Counted from the first letter of the stretch, positions 33,428 through 43,471 are shown. The stretch is DNA of 64,000 nt from Microcystis aeruginosa FD4 (GCF_009792235.1 NZ_CP046973.1:2542001-2606000), one strand, 5' to 3'. A program made the numbers and translations. Notes: generated by a model not told the origin, from the letters alone.

Positions 33428-34294
33428 TTAATTATCATAAGTATAACCTGACAAGAATGAATACTGATTAATCTTTGTTTGGACTTGCTCAATTTGTTCA
33501 GGATTCCAAGCAATACTGTGACGGCTTTTATTGGGAGACTTATAGACGATTTTAGCACAATCTTCTAGGTATTCTTGGGTTGTCTCAACTCCTAAAAAAT
33601 CACAAATTGCTTTGAGATAAATTTGAGGATTTTCCAAAAATAACTCGTGTTTAAGTTCATAGATTTCATGGGGAGCAAGCTGTGTCTTAAGTTGGGTGAT
33701 CGCCTCACATAGAAAAAAATAGTGATCAATACTTTTTAATAAATCATAATCCAGCTTAGATGTTTTCTTAGACATAGTAGTAATATTATCATAGGGATTT
33801 CTCATAATATGAATAAATTTAATGGGAACATTGATAGTCTGACGTAAACGTTCTAAAGAAAGAGGATTGACTTGAATCCTTAAGGTTGTTCCCTCTCCTT
33901 GTTTATCCCCAATTACCTTTATTGAAGTAAATTTGCCTTGCCATTGCTTGGGTACATAATAATTATAACCTCCCAATTTACGCTCTTTTTCGGCTGATAA
34001 TTCCGCTTTTTTCATCAAAAGATAATAAAGTTGCTCTCGTTTAAACCCTAAGTAGGCATACTTTAAATCACCCAATTCATGAGCAATAACAATATTAGGA
34101 TGAGCGTTAAGTAATGCACCAATTAAACTATGTCCACTTCGGGGATAACCTAAAAATAAACAATAGGTATTAATATCTTGCCAAAGCTCTCTATTTTCCC
34201 AACCTCCATAAGCGGAGGGCAGATATAATTGAATGGCATCTAGTAGTTTGGCTAATTTTTCAGAAAATGAATCTTCTTTTTTGATTTTTTTCAT
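33428..34294 (-). CDS. Sulfotransferase
   Basis: The 288-residue protein has the 5'-phosphosulfate-binding loop GYPRSGHSLIGALL (about 54-67) and the 3'-phosphate motif IMRNPYDNITT (about 165-175) of PAPS-dependent sulfotransferases. It would transfer sulfate to a sugar hydroxyl in the cytoplasm. It is the last gene of a minus-strand cluster with a second sulfotransferase, an HTTM protein and glycosyltransferases, which points to a sulfated surface polysaccharide. Acceptor unknown. Confidence 0.85.
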   Translation of the reverse strand: MKKIKKEDSFSEKLAKLLDAIQLYLPSAYGGWENRELWQDINTYCLFLGYPRSGHSLIGALLNAHPNIVIAHELGDLKYAYLGFKREQLYYLLMKKAELSAEKERKLGGYNYYVPKQWQGKFTSIKVIGDKQGEGTTLRIQVNPLSLERLRQTINVPIKFIHIMRNPYDNITTMSKKTSKLDYDLLKSIDHYFFLCEAITQLKTQLAPHEIYELKHELFLENPQIYLKAICDFLGVETTQEYLEDCAKIVYKSPNKSRHSIAWNPEQIEQVQTKINQYSFLSGYTYDN

Positions 34295-34357
34295 TGGTCT
34301 TAGGAGAAAGTTGAGTAAAGATGAATAAGAATCCCGAAGTTTTTTCGCTCCTCTACT

Positions 34358-35251
34358 CTAAAGACACCACTCATTAAAATCTTTCCCAGTAAAAGTGCGT
34401 AATTGATTTATATCTTCTTGTAAATAATCGATTAATCGAATCCTTAAATCCTTTGATAACTGTGGTTTTTTGATGGGGGTGGAAAAAGGAAAATAAATTA
34501 ACTTATTCAGATGGTATTTCCAGCTAGAGGGAAGATGATCAATTATTGACATAATCGGTAAGCTTGTAATCTGATTACCTAACTTTGTTTTTCTCCGTTT
34601 TTTAATAGATGTATGTATTTTTTTTTGACATTTAATGAATTCAGGATTGTCCGACACTTCTAAGAACTTGAAAATAGTTTGTAGAGTCTTTTGAGGTATG
34701 TTTGATAATTCTTCAGAGGAGATGACTAGAATGTTATTGGGTGAATAATACTGTAGATACTGCTCTATCTGCAGATAATACTGACTACGAGAAACATAAA
34801 AGTTATAGGATTCATTTTTAAAATTCATCAACGCTTCTGCTAAGGTTCTATCCTCTGTTCCACTGGCATATCTATGAACATAATGGGAAATAATTCTCTC
34901 AATGGGATCTCGAACAACATAAATTAATTTAGCATGAGGAATAACAGAGTGCATTCTTTCAGGAACTCCTCTGAAAATGGGATATTTTGTATAAGCAGGT
35001 GAAGCTTCTCCATAGATTTTAGCGTTACCTATAAATTGAGATTTATACCATTCAATACCTTTAGTCCAGTTGTTAGACTCTACAAAAAACCTGAGTTCTT
35101 TCTCCCGTGACATATAAATTTCTGGGTGACAGTTGAGGTAATAGTGTAGGCTAGTTGTTCCAGATTTCATTGCCCCAATAATAATAAAATCAGGGAGAGT
35201 TCCTTGTTTATTTTCGGACAAAGAGGTAGATTTAAGTAGATTGAGCATCAT
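34358..35251 (-). CDS. Sulfotransferase, heparan-sulfate type
   Basis: The 297-residue protein carries GAMKSGTTSLHYYL (about 26-39), the PAPS 5'-phosphosulfate loop, and YVVRDPIERIISHYVHRY (about 112-129), the 3'-phosphate site with the conserved Arg and Ser/His. CHPEIYMSREKELRFF matches the NDST/heparan sulfotransferase group. It probably sulfates a polysaccharide. It starts 69 bases after the HTTM gene and belongs to the same cluster as the second sulfotransferase, with which it shares the fold but little sequence. Confidence 0.9.
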   Translation of the reverse strand: MMLNLLKSTSLSENKQGTLPDFIIIGAMKSGTTSLHYYLNCHPEIYMSREKELRFFVESNNWTKGIEWYKSQFIGNAKIYGEASPAYTKYPIFRGVPERMHSVIPHAKLIYVVRDPIERIISHYVHRYASGTEDRTLAEALMNFKNESYNFYVSRSQYYLQIEQYLQYYSPNNILVISSEELSNIPQKTLQTIFKFLEVSDNPEFIKCQKKIHTSIKKRRKTKLGNQITSLPIMSIIDHLPSSWKYHLNKLIYFPFSTPIKKPQLSKDLRIRLIDYLQEDINQLRTFTGKDFNEWCL

Positions 35252-35320
35252 GATAACTTTGGTTAGAGATTGAATAAGGTTTGTCTGAATTGTTAATGAA
35301 TTTTTACATTCTTAACTAAC

Positions 35321-36496
35321 TCATCTTTTCTTAACTTTAGTTTTGGTCATTATTGTCAGTGAATGAATAATTTTTGAAACATTAATAAAAAACCAAATTA
35401 TAGCTAAGGGAAGTACAAAATAGAAAATTCCGTGCCAATTTAACCATTCTCTAAAATTGATTAAATTTCTAATTCCATTATTAGCATTCCAGAGAATACT
35501 CAACAAGACAGCTAATCCTAAAGTTATTCCTTTAAGCCATAAAACTGGAATACCCGTAAACAGATTAATCGGAGATGGAAACAGCCTTTCTCTCAATTCT
35601 TGCCAATCAAAAAATAAGAGATAAATAATTATGATGTTCGTAAAAGTGATCACAAAGTAAAGGGCATTCATGGCGTGAAAAATTAAGGCTAGAGACAAAA
35701 AAAGATATCGCAATCTAGGATGAATCAAAGCTAAGATAAAGAGGACTTCAAAAATAACAATGAAGACTTGTAAACCGTAAGCCACTAGAGGATGATTTGC
35801 TACCCAAAATAAAACAGGATTAAGGGGTAAGTTGAAAAGACTTGACTCGATGCTTCTTATCAGAATATGATTCGACATTAGTTGTGGATAACCAAACCAA
35901 GCCCCTCCTATTGCTTTCCACATTCCCGTAAAGAACCACAATAAGCATAAAATCACTAATAAACTGCGAATTGGAACACTATAAGGAGGAGATGAATCAG
36001 AGGGATTAATAGGGATATGTCCTGAACGTTTTTTTAACAGTGAATCTAGGGAATAAGTATCCCCCCATCGATTACTCAGAAACATGAATAAAGGAATATA
36101 AAAAACGAGCATAACGGTAGAGTCTTCATTCGCTAATTTATAATAAAAGCTTTCCAGAACAGTTCCAAAAATTAGTAAGAGTAAGGTTACAATCCGAACT
36201 CTATATCCAATAAATAAAAGAATCAATAAGGCAACAACAATGGTTTCTAAGACTACCCAAGTCTGGGAAGGAAGAAATTTTAAGAAATTGTCAAAGGTAA
36301 ATAAAAACTCAGTTCTGGACAAAGAAATTGGTACATAGCTTAACTTAATAGCAGAATGAAAACTCATGAACCAAAGATAGAAAATAGCAAAGATAATCCG
36401 GAAAAGCCCAAGTCGGCCAGCCGCATTTTTTTCGGGGTAAGTTAACCATTTGTCTATTGAGATATTAAGTTTTTGAACCCAAGAAAATTTTGACAT
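35321..36496 (-). CDS. HTTM-domain membrane protein
   Basis: The 391-residue protein has about 8-10 membrane helices and the HTTM pattern (LGLFRIIFAIFYLWFMSF near 30-47, then KLANEDSTVMLVFYIPLFMFLSN). HTTM is the membrane half of vitamin K-dependent carboxylases, but the lumenal catalytic part is absent here, so carboxylase activity should not be assumed. A small anchored protein gene precedes it by 26 bases. The location among sulfotransferases and glycosyltransferases suggests a role in glycan modification or export; function unknown. Confidence 0.72.
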   Translation of the reverse strand: MSKFSWVQKLNISIDKWLTYPEKNAAGRLGLFRIIFAIFYLWFMSFHSAIKLSYVPISLSRTEFLFTFDNFLKFLPSQTWVVLETIVVALLILLFIGYRVRIVTLLLLIFGTVLESFYYKLANEDSTVMLVFYIPLFMFLSNRWGDTYSLDSLLKKRSGHIPINPSDSSPPYSVPIRSLLVILCLLWFFTGMWKAIGGAWFGYPQLMSNHILIRSIESSLFNLPLNPVLFWVANHPLVAYGLQVFIVIFEVLFILALIHPRLRYLFLSLALIFHAMNALYFVITFTNIIIIYLLFFDWQELRERLFPSPINLFTGIPVLWLKGITLGLAVLLSILWNANNGIRNLINFREWLNWHGIFYFVLPLAIIWFFINVSKIIHSLTIMTKTKVKKR

Positions 36497-36522
36497 AAAA
36501 TAAACCTGATATGATAAGCTAT

Positions 36523-36984
36523 TTATCCATCAATTACTATGGTGCTTCTTAAGTCTTTTTGCTTAGGATGTTCATGGTCTAAAGGAGGAAGATATAGGGG
36601 ATTTACTGTCCACTGTAATTCCCATATTTCAATCTTATTAATGTCAACAGTTGGCAGAGTTTTTTGAATTAAATTAACCAGAGATTTTTTTGATGAATTT
36701 TTTTCATCTTGATCGACAATTTTTTGAATTAACGGCATGGTCAGCTTATCTAGGTGTTCATCTGATAAAATATCTTTCAGGGGTATCTCATAGACTTGAT
36801 TGGTGTTACTGAATACTATTACTTGAAATGAAGTAGCTGAAGATGAGGGAAATGAAGGACGATAGCGAGAATATAGCGACCAACTGGTTATCGGCCAAAA
36901 TTGTTTAGTAGAACCGACGAAAATAATAGCTAAACAGACAACTAATAAGGCAGTTTTTATAATTTTATATTGTGGATAAATCAT
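36523..36984 (-). CDS. Hypothetical membrane-anchored protein, HTTM partner
   Basis: The 153-residue protein has one N-terminal hydrophobic segment (about 10-25, LLVVCLAIIFVGSTKQFWPI) and a soluble remainder predicted outside the cytoplasm. The segment SWSLYSRYRP resembles small companions of HTTM proteins that I recall from cyanobacteria, but I cannot name a family. It is followed 26 bases later by the HTTM gene, and the two likely act together. No catalytic motif is seen. Confidence 0.55.
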   Translation of the reverse strand: MIYPQYKIIKTALLVVCLAIIFVGSTKQFWPITSWSLYSRYRPSFPSSSATSFQVIVFSNTNQVYEIPLKDILSDEHLDKLTMPLIQKIVDQDEKNSSKKSLVNLIQKTLPTVDINKIEIWELQWTVNPLYLPPLDHEHPKQKDLRSTIVIDG

Positions 36985-37000
36985 CGTTTATTCCTCCTTG

Positions 37001-38200
37001 TCAAATGTTTCTTATGCTTTTGGCCGTTAGAAGTTGTTGATAAATTTCCAAAAAATGCTCAGTTCGCCTATCTTCGCTAAACCGCTCAATAGCCCGTTTT
37101 CGACCGAATTGCCCCATTTTTTCAGCTAAATCTCGTTCTTTTAAAATAGATAAAAGTGCCGTTGATAAAGCTTCCTCATCATTGGGGGGAACTAATAACC
37201 CAGTGACTCCCTCCTCGATAATCTCAGGCTGTGCGCCTACTGCACTAGCGACCACCGCCGTACCTCGCATCATCGCTTCCGTGGTGACATTGCCAAAAGG
37301 TTCATCCCAGATAGAAGGAACCACCTGTACCCAAGCACAATTAAAGGTATTTTCTAGCTCGGAGCGGGTTAAATAGCCTAAAAACTTCACATTTTGGCTA
37401 ATCTTTAAGGCTTCCGCTAATTGGCGCAAATTCCCTTCTTCTTTTCCCTCTCCTGCAATCAGTAATTGAGCTTCAGGAAAAATAGGAACTATCTTGGCAA
37501 AGGCTTTGATAAGAACATCAACCCCTTTTTCTGAGGATAATCGACCAGCAAAGGCAACAATTGGCAGATTTTTTAAAGGAGGACGCATTTCTCTCAAGGG
37601 TACGCCATTATAAACTACCTGTACAGGTGATACCCCTTCTGCTTCTAGGCGAGCTTTCATCCGATGACTTAAGGCGACGACGGTATCAAACGCAGACCGC
37701 CAGCGTAGCCATAATTGACGCTGTACCATCAAAAATAGCCAAGATTGGGGGGTAACACAGCCCATTTTTAAACAAGCTTTCCCAGCCTGATGATAACAAG
37801 GACTACCATCGGGTAACATCTTTGTTCCGACTGGACAAATGGGACGATAAAGAGCGGTTTGATAGACACTAGGAAAAGGTTTGAGCAAAGGAAGAATTAA
37901 GGGAGACAATTGGGTTAAAAATAGGCGAACATGAACAACATCAGGCTTAAAATCTTGCAAAACTTTTTTAAGCTGAAAGTAGCTAGATAAGTTAGCTGTT
38001 TCTAGTACCACCTCTAAACGAGAATTAGTGCCAAAACAATGATAATCCGCTAATAAAGGACTATCTTGAACGGGAATACAATGACTGGTGAATAAACGAG
38101 CGTCATGTCCCCTCTCTTTGAGTCCTTGTCTGAGGGATAACATTTGTAATTCTGCTCCCCCAGTAGCTGTCCCATAGTCATTCATTAGGAGAATCTTCAT
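37001..38200 (-). CDS. Family 4 glycosyltransferase
   Basis: The 399-residue GT-B enzyme starts MKILLMNDYGTATGGAELQM with the Gly-rich acceptor loop. Its donor domain has FAGRLSSEKGVDVLIKAF (about 216-233) and the E-x7-E region IWDEPFGNVTTEAMMRG (about 298-314), which binds the nucleotide sugar. It retains anomeric configuration as GT4 enzymes do. A Cys-rich insertion around residues 125-150 (CPVGTK...CYHQAGKACLKMGC) is found in some capsule glycosyltransferases. It ends 16 bases before the HTTM partner gene begins. Confidence 0.9.
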   Translation of the reverse strand: MKILLMNDYGTATGGAELQMLSLRQGLKERGHDARLFTSHCIPVQDSPLLADYHCFGTNSRLEVVLETANLSSYFQLKKVLQDFKPDVVHVRLFLTQLSPLILPLLKPFPSVYQTALYRPICPVGTKMLPDGSPCYHQAGKACLKMGCVTPQSWLFLMVQRQLWLRWRSAFDTVVALSHRMKARLEAEGVSPVQVVYNGVPLREMRPPLKNLPIVAFAGRLSSEKGVDVLIKAFAKIVPIFPEAQLLIAGEGKEEGNLRQLAEALKISQNVKFLGYLTRSELENTFNCAWVQVVPSIWDEPFGNVTTEAMMRGTAVVASAVGAQPEIIEEGVTGLLVPPNDEEALSTALLSILKERDLAEKMGQFGRKRAIERFSEDRRTEHFLEIYQQLLTAKSIRNI

Positions 38201-38202
38201 AC

Positions 38203-39300
38203 TTAGCTACGAGACGTTAAGGACAAAGATATAGGCTCTGAAGAATTATTATTGAATGAAGATGAATCATCAGTATTGAACCACTTTTTCGCGTATTGAC
38301 TGGTTAAATAGTGATTAATCACCCTTTCAATCGGGGCAAAAAATCCATACATTAATAGTTTATTTAAAAGACGATTTTTAATTCCGAAGGTGAGAGAATT
38401 AATTATCGGCTGTAAGATAGTCTTTCTGCGTCGCCATCCCAGACCTTTATATTTTTGGCGAAAATACATATCTTCAGCTACTTGCCATTTTTGACGCAAA
38501 TGGTTTAGGCTTCCCAATTCCCAAGCATCACTCCAGCGCAGCATATAAAACTCAATATCTGCCCAATTTAGGGTAATTCCGGGTACATAAGTCACTATGC
38601 TTTGGGGTTCAAAGTAAACTGTTCCGCCATTGTTGCGGACATTCATACAGAAATCCAAATGTTCTTTAGTATTGAGCATTTTTTCATCTAAATAACCCAG
38701 TTTTTCAAAAATTTCTCTGCGGACTAACATACAGTGAAATTCACACAATTCCGTTTCAGTTCGAGTCAGGGTAGGAAGCAGTTTTTCTACCTTATGACCT
38801 TGTTTATACATTTTTTCCCGTAAGCGCACTCTGCCTTTAATATCAGTAAAAAGATGGGCTTCTCCTCCTGCAAAATGGACTTCTTTGTGTACGGGTTCAT
38901 ACTGACACATCAAAGGTCCGACAATTGTTGCACCTGTACTTTCCGCACAGTGAATTAACTGGGTTAACCATCTCGGAGAAACAATCACATCATTGTCAAC
39001 AAAAACCACATAGGGAGTTGTTACCCATTGTAAGCCCATATTTCTAGCTACATTGGGAATAAGATAATGTTCTGTCCGAATTAGCTCAAAACCTTTTTCT
39101 TGGGATTGTTTTTTCAAATAATCTCGAATGGGAGCAGGTGAACCCCCATCCACATAGACCAAGTTAAAAGGAATATCGGTCATTTCATAAATGTTTTCCA
39201 GAGAAGTCATAGTAAAACTAAAGCGTTCTCTGGGAACAACAACTAGGGTAACTTTCGGTGCAGTTTTATCTTGGTTCATAACTCCTCCAAAATCTGACAA
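38203..39300 (-). CDS. Family 2 glycosyltransferase
   Basis: The 365-residue protein has a GT-A fold with VTLVVVPRERFSFT at about 17-30 and the DxD-like site FVDNDVIVSPRW at about 95-106; ARNMGL precedes it. The C-terminal ~100 residues are basic and hydrophilic and may bind the membrane or a partner. It ends two bases before the GT4 start, so the pair is translationally linked. Sugar specificity is not readable. Confidence 0.85.
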   Translation of the reverse strand: MSDFGGVMNQDKTAPKVTLVVVPRERFSFTMTSLENIYEMTDIPFNLVYVDGGSPAPIRDYLKKQSQEKGFELIRTEHYLIPNVARNMGLQWVTTPYVVFVDNDVIVSPRWLTQLIHCAESTGATIVGPLMCQYEPVHKEVHFAGGEAHLFTDIKGRVRLREKMYKQGHKVEKLLPTLTRTETELCEFHCMLVRREIFEKLGYLDEKMLNTKEHLDFCMNVRNNGGTVYFEPQSIVTYVPGITLNWADIEFYMLRWSDAWELGSLNHLRQKWQVAEDMYFRQKYKGLGWRRRKTILQPIINSLTFGIKNRLLNKLLMYGFFAPIERVINHYLTSQYAKKWFNTDDSSSFNNNSSEPISLSLTSRS

Positions 39301-39324
39301 TAATTATTTGGGTTAAGGAATAAA

Positions 39325-40782
39325 TTAGGAAGCCATCGCTATAGATTCGGGTTTAGGTTTCGTCATAAATTCCTCATGGTAAGAGCGCTCGGTATTGACT
39401 TTCCAGAGATTATGATTAGCCCCCATAATATTCTCAGCAGCTAGGATGGCCGATAACATAGAATGGTCTTGATTATTATAGCGGTGCATTCCATTTCTGC
39501 CCACAGATTGCAGATTTTCAAAACTATCGACATAGTTTTGAATTACCTGTAGATGTTGCTGGTATTCGTCGTCATAAACGGGATAAGCTTTCTTTTGGCG
39601 AATTACCGTCCCGTCCACCACTTTTTTGATGTCATCTACGAGGCCAAGATTAACTATTTCCTGACTAGCTAGTTTAATTAAATCCTGATTATTCATTTCC
39701 CATAAATCATCTCCTTCGCTACAAAAATACTCCATTCCTAAGCAAGTTTTCTGGGGGTCGGGAACCATTTTCGGACTCCAGTTTTTAAAGTTCTGAATCC
39801 GTCCTACTTTAAATTCGTGACTGTGAATATAAATCCAGTTATCGGGGAAAATATGCTCTTGATTGATGATAATTGGCACGATTAAAAAGTCACGGTATTT
39901 GAGTCCACGGGCAGCCTTGAGAACCTTTTCAGGAGGCAAGGGGTCTAAACGGTGCATTAGGGCAGTAATCGGCATGGTATTGATAAAATTATCGCCGGTA
40001 ATCTCGGTTATTTCCTCTCCTTTTTTGATGAGAATACTGGTAATTTTCTGACTGTCTCTTTTAACTTTAATAACTTCCGTATCTAGCCACACAGGACAAT
40101 CATGGGCTTCTAACTTTTCTTGAAAACGTTCCCACATCATCCCTGGTCCAAGCAGCGGATAATCAAACTCTTTAATTAAAGTTTTGGTATCATTTGCCCC
40201 AAAAAAAGCATTAATAACAGCTTTCTTTAAGGATAATCCTTGAATACGTTGGGCTGCCCAATCTGCCCGAATTTGGGTGCAGGGAATTCCCCAAACTTTT
40301 TCGGTATAACTTTTAAAAAAAGTTTGATACAACCGTTGACCAAAGCGATTAGTCACCCACTGTTCAAAGTTTTCTTCTACGGGTAAAGGATAAAATTTGA
40401 CTTTGAAGTAACTATAAACAATTAATAAACTCTGAATAACCCCTAAATTACTGACAGCATTCATCGGTTCCAAGGGATAGCTAAAAAATTTACCCTGATA
40501 GTAAATCCGTGATAAACGGGGAACTTTAATAAAATCATCCCCTAACATTTCCCGCCACAGGTGTTGTACTTCGGGAACTTTGGTAAAAAAGCGATGACCA
40601 CCGATATCGAAGCGATAATCCTTGTAGGTTTCGGTGCGAGAAATGCCCCCAACTCGATCGCCTTTTTCTAGTACAATTGAATGTAATCCGTGTTTGGCTA
40701 GGCAATAGGCGGCCGTTAATCCGGCCGGACCGCCACCAATGACGACGGTATGGGGAGAATTGAATTGATTTACTGTTGTCAT
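39325..40782 (-). CDS. FAD-dependent oxidoreductase, UDP-galactopyranose-mutase-like
   Basis: The 485-residue flavoprotein has the dinucleotide motif VIGGGPAGLTAAYCL (about 14-28), the VLEKGDRVGGIS extension, FDIGGHRFFTK (about 57-67), and a C-terminal FAD-site segment SVGRNGMHRYNNQDHS. These features match the amine oxidase/UDP-galactopyranose mutase-like group often found in exopolysaccharide clusters. It may rearrange or oxidise a nucleotide sugar. The gene sits between GT2 genes on the same strand. Confidence 0.82.
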   Translation of the reverse strand: MTTVNQFNSPHTVVIGGGPAGLTAAYCLAKHGLHSIVLEKGDRVGGISRTETYKDYRFDIGGHRFFTKVPEVQHLWREMLGDDFIKVPRLSRIYYQGKFFSYPLEPMNAVSNLGVIQSLLIVYSYFKVKFYPLPVEENFEQWVTNRFGQRLYQTFFKSYTEKVWGIPCTQIRADWAAQRIQGLSLKKAVINAFFGANDTKTLIKEFDYPLLGPGMMWERFQEKLEAHDCPVWLDTEVIKVKRDSQKITSILIKKGEEITEITGDNFINTMPITALMHRLDPLPPEKVLKAARGLKYRDFLIVPIIINQEHIFPDNWIYIHSHEFKVGRIQNFKNWSPKMVPDPQKTCLGMEYFCSEGDDLWEMNNQDLIKLASQEIVNLGLVDDIKKVVDGTVIRQKKAYPVYDDEYQQHLQVIQNYVDSFENLQSVGRNGMHRYNNQDHSMLSAILAAENIMGANHNLWKVNTERSYHEEFMTKPKPESIAMAS

Positions 40783-40834
40783 AGTTTTTATGAATCAGGA
40801 ATTTGTCGTTTATTTTGTCAAAATGCCTGTCAAC

Positions 40835-41848
40835 TCAAGCCAGACGTTTCAGCCAATAGCGTCCTGTACCGAGGGCAAAAGCCAAACCACTGTAGAGATA
40901 ATATAACCAGTGCCAAGGTAGGGTTAATATGACAAATCCTAATCCTCGCTTTTGTTGGAAAAACTTATAAACAGGTAAGTTTAACAGAACTAAGCCCAAG
41001 ACTAACACACCCACGCCTAAAAGTAAATGAAAATACCATAAACTGGCTAACAGCAAAAATAAAAGCGTATAAACGAATACAACACTCCAACGGCTAGACC
41101 ATTGTAAATTGAGGTCATTGACAAAATTTTGCTGACGGTGAATTAATTCTGTCCAGGGTAGGGCGCGATAGAAAAAATCTGCTTTTAACAGAGAAGTAAA
41201 AGTCCAATGTTTGAGATGTTTAACATAGATATCTTTGCACAAACGAATGCGGTAGCCGTGAGCTTTGAGACGATAACCCAGTTCGATATCTTCAATGGAA
41301 GGATGACGATAACTTTCGTCAAAACCGCCCATTTTCTCGAAAATATCTCGTTTAATCGCCCCGCAAGCTCCCCAAAAAGTGGAAGCTTCCTCACAACCAA
41401 TTTGATGATTATAATGATGAAAAAGGTTTTTATACTGGGAAAGAAAATTAACCGCCCCGGGTTGGTCATCGTAGGAACCAATCAACGCCGCTAGGGTAGA
41501 ATCTTGATGGAATACTTGGGCGATTTTTGCTAAAGTATCGGGATGAATAGTCACATCTGCATCCATAAAAAAGAGAATATCACCCTTAGCCATGGCCGCC
41601 CCTTGATTTCTTGCCACTGCCGGCCCTTGATTACTTTCTAACTGTAAGACTTCTGCCCCAAAACTGACCGCAGTTTCATAGGATTGGGGATCATTTCCAT
41701 CAACCACGACAATAACTTCCGTGGGGGCGAGCAAACTGGTGGATAAGCTGGCTAAACAGTTATTAAAGGCTTGTCCGCCTCTATAGACTGGAATAATGAT
41801 AGAAATTAAGGAATTACTAAAAAACTCATTCATCGGTTTTTTGGTCAA
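40835..41848 (-). CDS. Family 2 glycosyltransferase with C-terminal membrane helices
   Basis: The 337-residue protein has LISIIIPVYRGGQAF (about 14-28), a DxD site in ILFFMDADVTIHPD (about 90-103) and the ED motif EDIELGYRL (about 186-194). Two or three membrane helices follow near residues 253-330 (VFVYTLLFLLLASLWYF and GVLVLGLVLLNLPV). This is typical of enzymes acting on lipid-linked glycans at the membrane. It heads the minus-strand polysaccharide run and diverges from the GT87-like gene, with 54 bases between. Confidence 0.88.
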   Translation of the reverse strand: MTKKPMNEFFSNSLISIIIPVYRGGQAFNNCLASLSTSLLAPTEVIVVVDGNDPQSYETAVSFGAEVLQLESNQGPAVARNQGAAMAKGDILFFMDADVTIHPDTLAKIAQVFHQDSTLAALIGSYDDQPGAVNFLSQYKNLFHHYNHQIGCEEASTFWGACGAIKRDIFEKMGGFDESYRHPSIEDIELGYRLKAHGYRIRLCKDIYVKHLKHWTFTSLLKADFFYRALPWTELIHRQQNFVNDLNLQWSSRWSVVFVYTLLFLLLASLWYFHLLLGVGVLVLGLVLLNLPVYKFFQQKRGLGFVILTLPWHWLYYLYSGLAFALGTGRYWLKRLA

Positions 41849-41902
41849 GTTTAATGTATATTAAAGCTCAGATTTGCTATCTTGTCAAGGAGTTGCTGAT
41901 TT

Positions 41903-43084
41903 TTGCCAAGTATGTTCCTAAACAAAGCCATAATTTTTGCCCAAAAAAAGCCAATTTTATCGATTCTTACGCTTATTTTTGCTTGGCTGGCCGTTGCCTA
42001 CTTAGCTAAAGGATTTTATACCCTAGCTTTTGATAGTAGTCCCTCTGGTGCCAGAGATTTATTAGAACGTTGGCAAGAACAACAGTATATTTATCTGGGA
42101 ATTTACCCCTATCGCATGAATCCCGCCGATATTAATGCAGAATTGGGGAGAATTCGCTCCGGTGGCTATCCACCCTGGGCTTTTTTGACGGGATTTTTCA
42201 TGTTTCCCCCCATTTCTTCGACTTTAACCCGTTTCTATCACGTTTTTTTAAATCTGATTTCTCTGGGCATTTTAAGCCGTTTTGCCTATCAATTAGGTTT
42301 GCCTTTTGGCCGAATGGCTGCCTATTTTTTTGTGTTTACTTCTCTGGCCATTAGTAGTAACTGTACCACCCTTAATAATGGGCAATACGGTTTAATTGTC
42401 AATGCTTTATTAATAATTGTTTACTGGTTATTACAAGCCAATAAAAATTATCTAGCGGGGGTATTTATGGGCATTGCTCTCGTTAAACCTAACATCTCAG
42501 CACCCTATCTTTTGAGTTTAGTAATTAAGAGAAAGTTTAAAACGGTACTTCTCGCTTTTGTCTATATTATCTCGGCTACTTTTGCTATCGCTCACACCAC
42601 TAGATTAAACTTTGAGAAAGTAATCGGTAGCTTTTTAAATCAGATCAAATATGTGGCAGATGATGGTGTTTCAAGTATTAATATTATCATTAAATTCGGA
42701 ATTAGTACAGAAATAACTCTTGTTTTATTAACCACAATTGGCCTAGTTCTAGGTATCGTGATTTTCCAAAAATTACAGCATACTTCTCTATTAACCCTGT
42801 TTGCCTGTGCTGCAGTTATTGGTCGGGTTTTCACCTATCATCGCCCCTACGACGATCTGATGTTAGTTTTTTTACTCTTGGCTTTACTAACCCTAGCTTT
42901 TAGTTACCCATCTCGCTTAAATATAATTATTGTGTCTTTAGTGGGATTAACTCTTTGGCTTCCCCTAAGTATTCAAAATTTAGCTAGTCCTTACTGGTCA
43001 ATTTTTCAAAATACAATTTGGTTAATTGCCCTTGTTTATCTATTAGTTAATTCTTGGGAAAGGGAGAATAATGCCGATGATTGA
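41903..43084 (+). CDS. GT87/DUF2029-like membrane glycosyltransferase
   Basis: The 393-residue protein has about 9-10 membrane helices and an Asp/Arg-rich first external loop (GARDLLERWQEQQY), as in GT-C enzymes that use polyprenyl-phosphate sugars (GT87, DUF2029). It would act on the periplasmic side. The frame opens at TTG 41903 with aaggag 10 bases upstream; an ATG at 41912 is the alternative start. It is transcribed away from the rest of the polysaccharide cluster. The family assignment rests on topology and general pattern. Confidence 0.65.
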   Translation: MPSMFLNKAIIFAQKKPILSILTLIFAWLAVAYLAKGFYTLAFDSSPSGARDLLERWQEQQYIYLGIYPYRMNPADINAELGRIRSGGYPPWAFLTGFFMFPPISSTLTRFYHVFLNLISLGILSRFAYQLGLPFGRMAAYFFVFTSLAISSNCTTLNNGQYGLIVNALLIIVYWLLQANKNYLAGVFMGIALVKPNISAPYLLSLVIKRKFKTVLLAFVYIISATFAIAHTTRLNFEKVIGSFLNQIKYVADDGVSSINIIIKFGISTEITLVLLTTIGLVLGIVIFQKLQHTSLLTLFACAAVIGRVFTYHRPYDDLMLVFLLLALLTLAFSYPSRLNIIIVSLVGLTLWLPLSIQNLASPYWSIFQNTIWLIALVYLLVNSWERENNADD

Positions 43085-43246
43085 CTATTTCTGAGATAGG
43101 TTTGCCAGTTCGAGTCAGGGTTCATATTTGGGCGTTGCTGATTTTAAGTATAAATTATCCTCTAGGCAATTTTTAAAATCTAGAACTAAGCTATAGCAGT
43201 TATCTTAAGTACCTAAGCAAAATTAATTACACATATCTAACCACCT

Positions 43247-43455
43247 CTTGCCTCTTGCCTCTTGCCTATCTTCACTAGGAAATTAATTTTGCACGACTAC
43301 TTAATATTGAGGTAGGAAGTTTTCGTTTTGGGAAGTCGATCATCTCCGAGTCAGGAGATAGGAGTCAGGAGTCAGGAGTCAGGAGATAGGAGTCAGTTAT
43401 CAGTTATCAGTTATCAGTTCACTGAGAAAACTCCCCACACCCCACACCCCAAACC
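43247..43455. repeat. Simple tandem repeats between GT87-like and grrM genes
   Basis: The 387-base gap contains cttgcct units (43247-43269), a run of agtcagga/gataggagtcagg units followed by three cagttat units (43348-43419), and a C-rich accccacaccc run (43434-43455). No open frame is supported. In particular, no glycine-rich precursor gene for the adjacent maturase is visible here. Confidence 0.65.
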
Positions 43456-43471
43456 CTAACACCCCACTCCC

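Noticed and set aside
43348..43419. Tandem units that might suggest a CRISPR array
   Set aside because: The units are 7-16 bases, directly adjacent and without spacers, and no cas gene is present.
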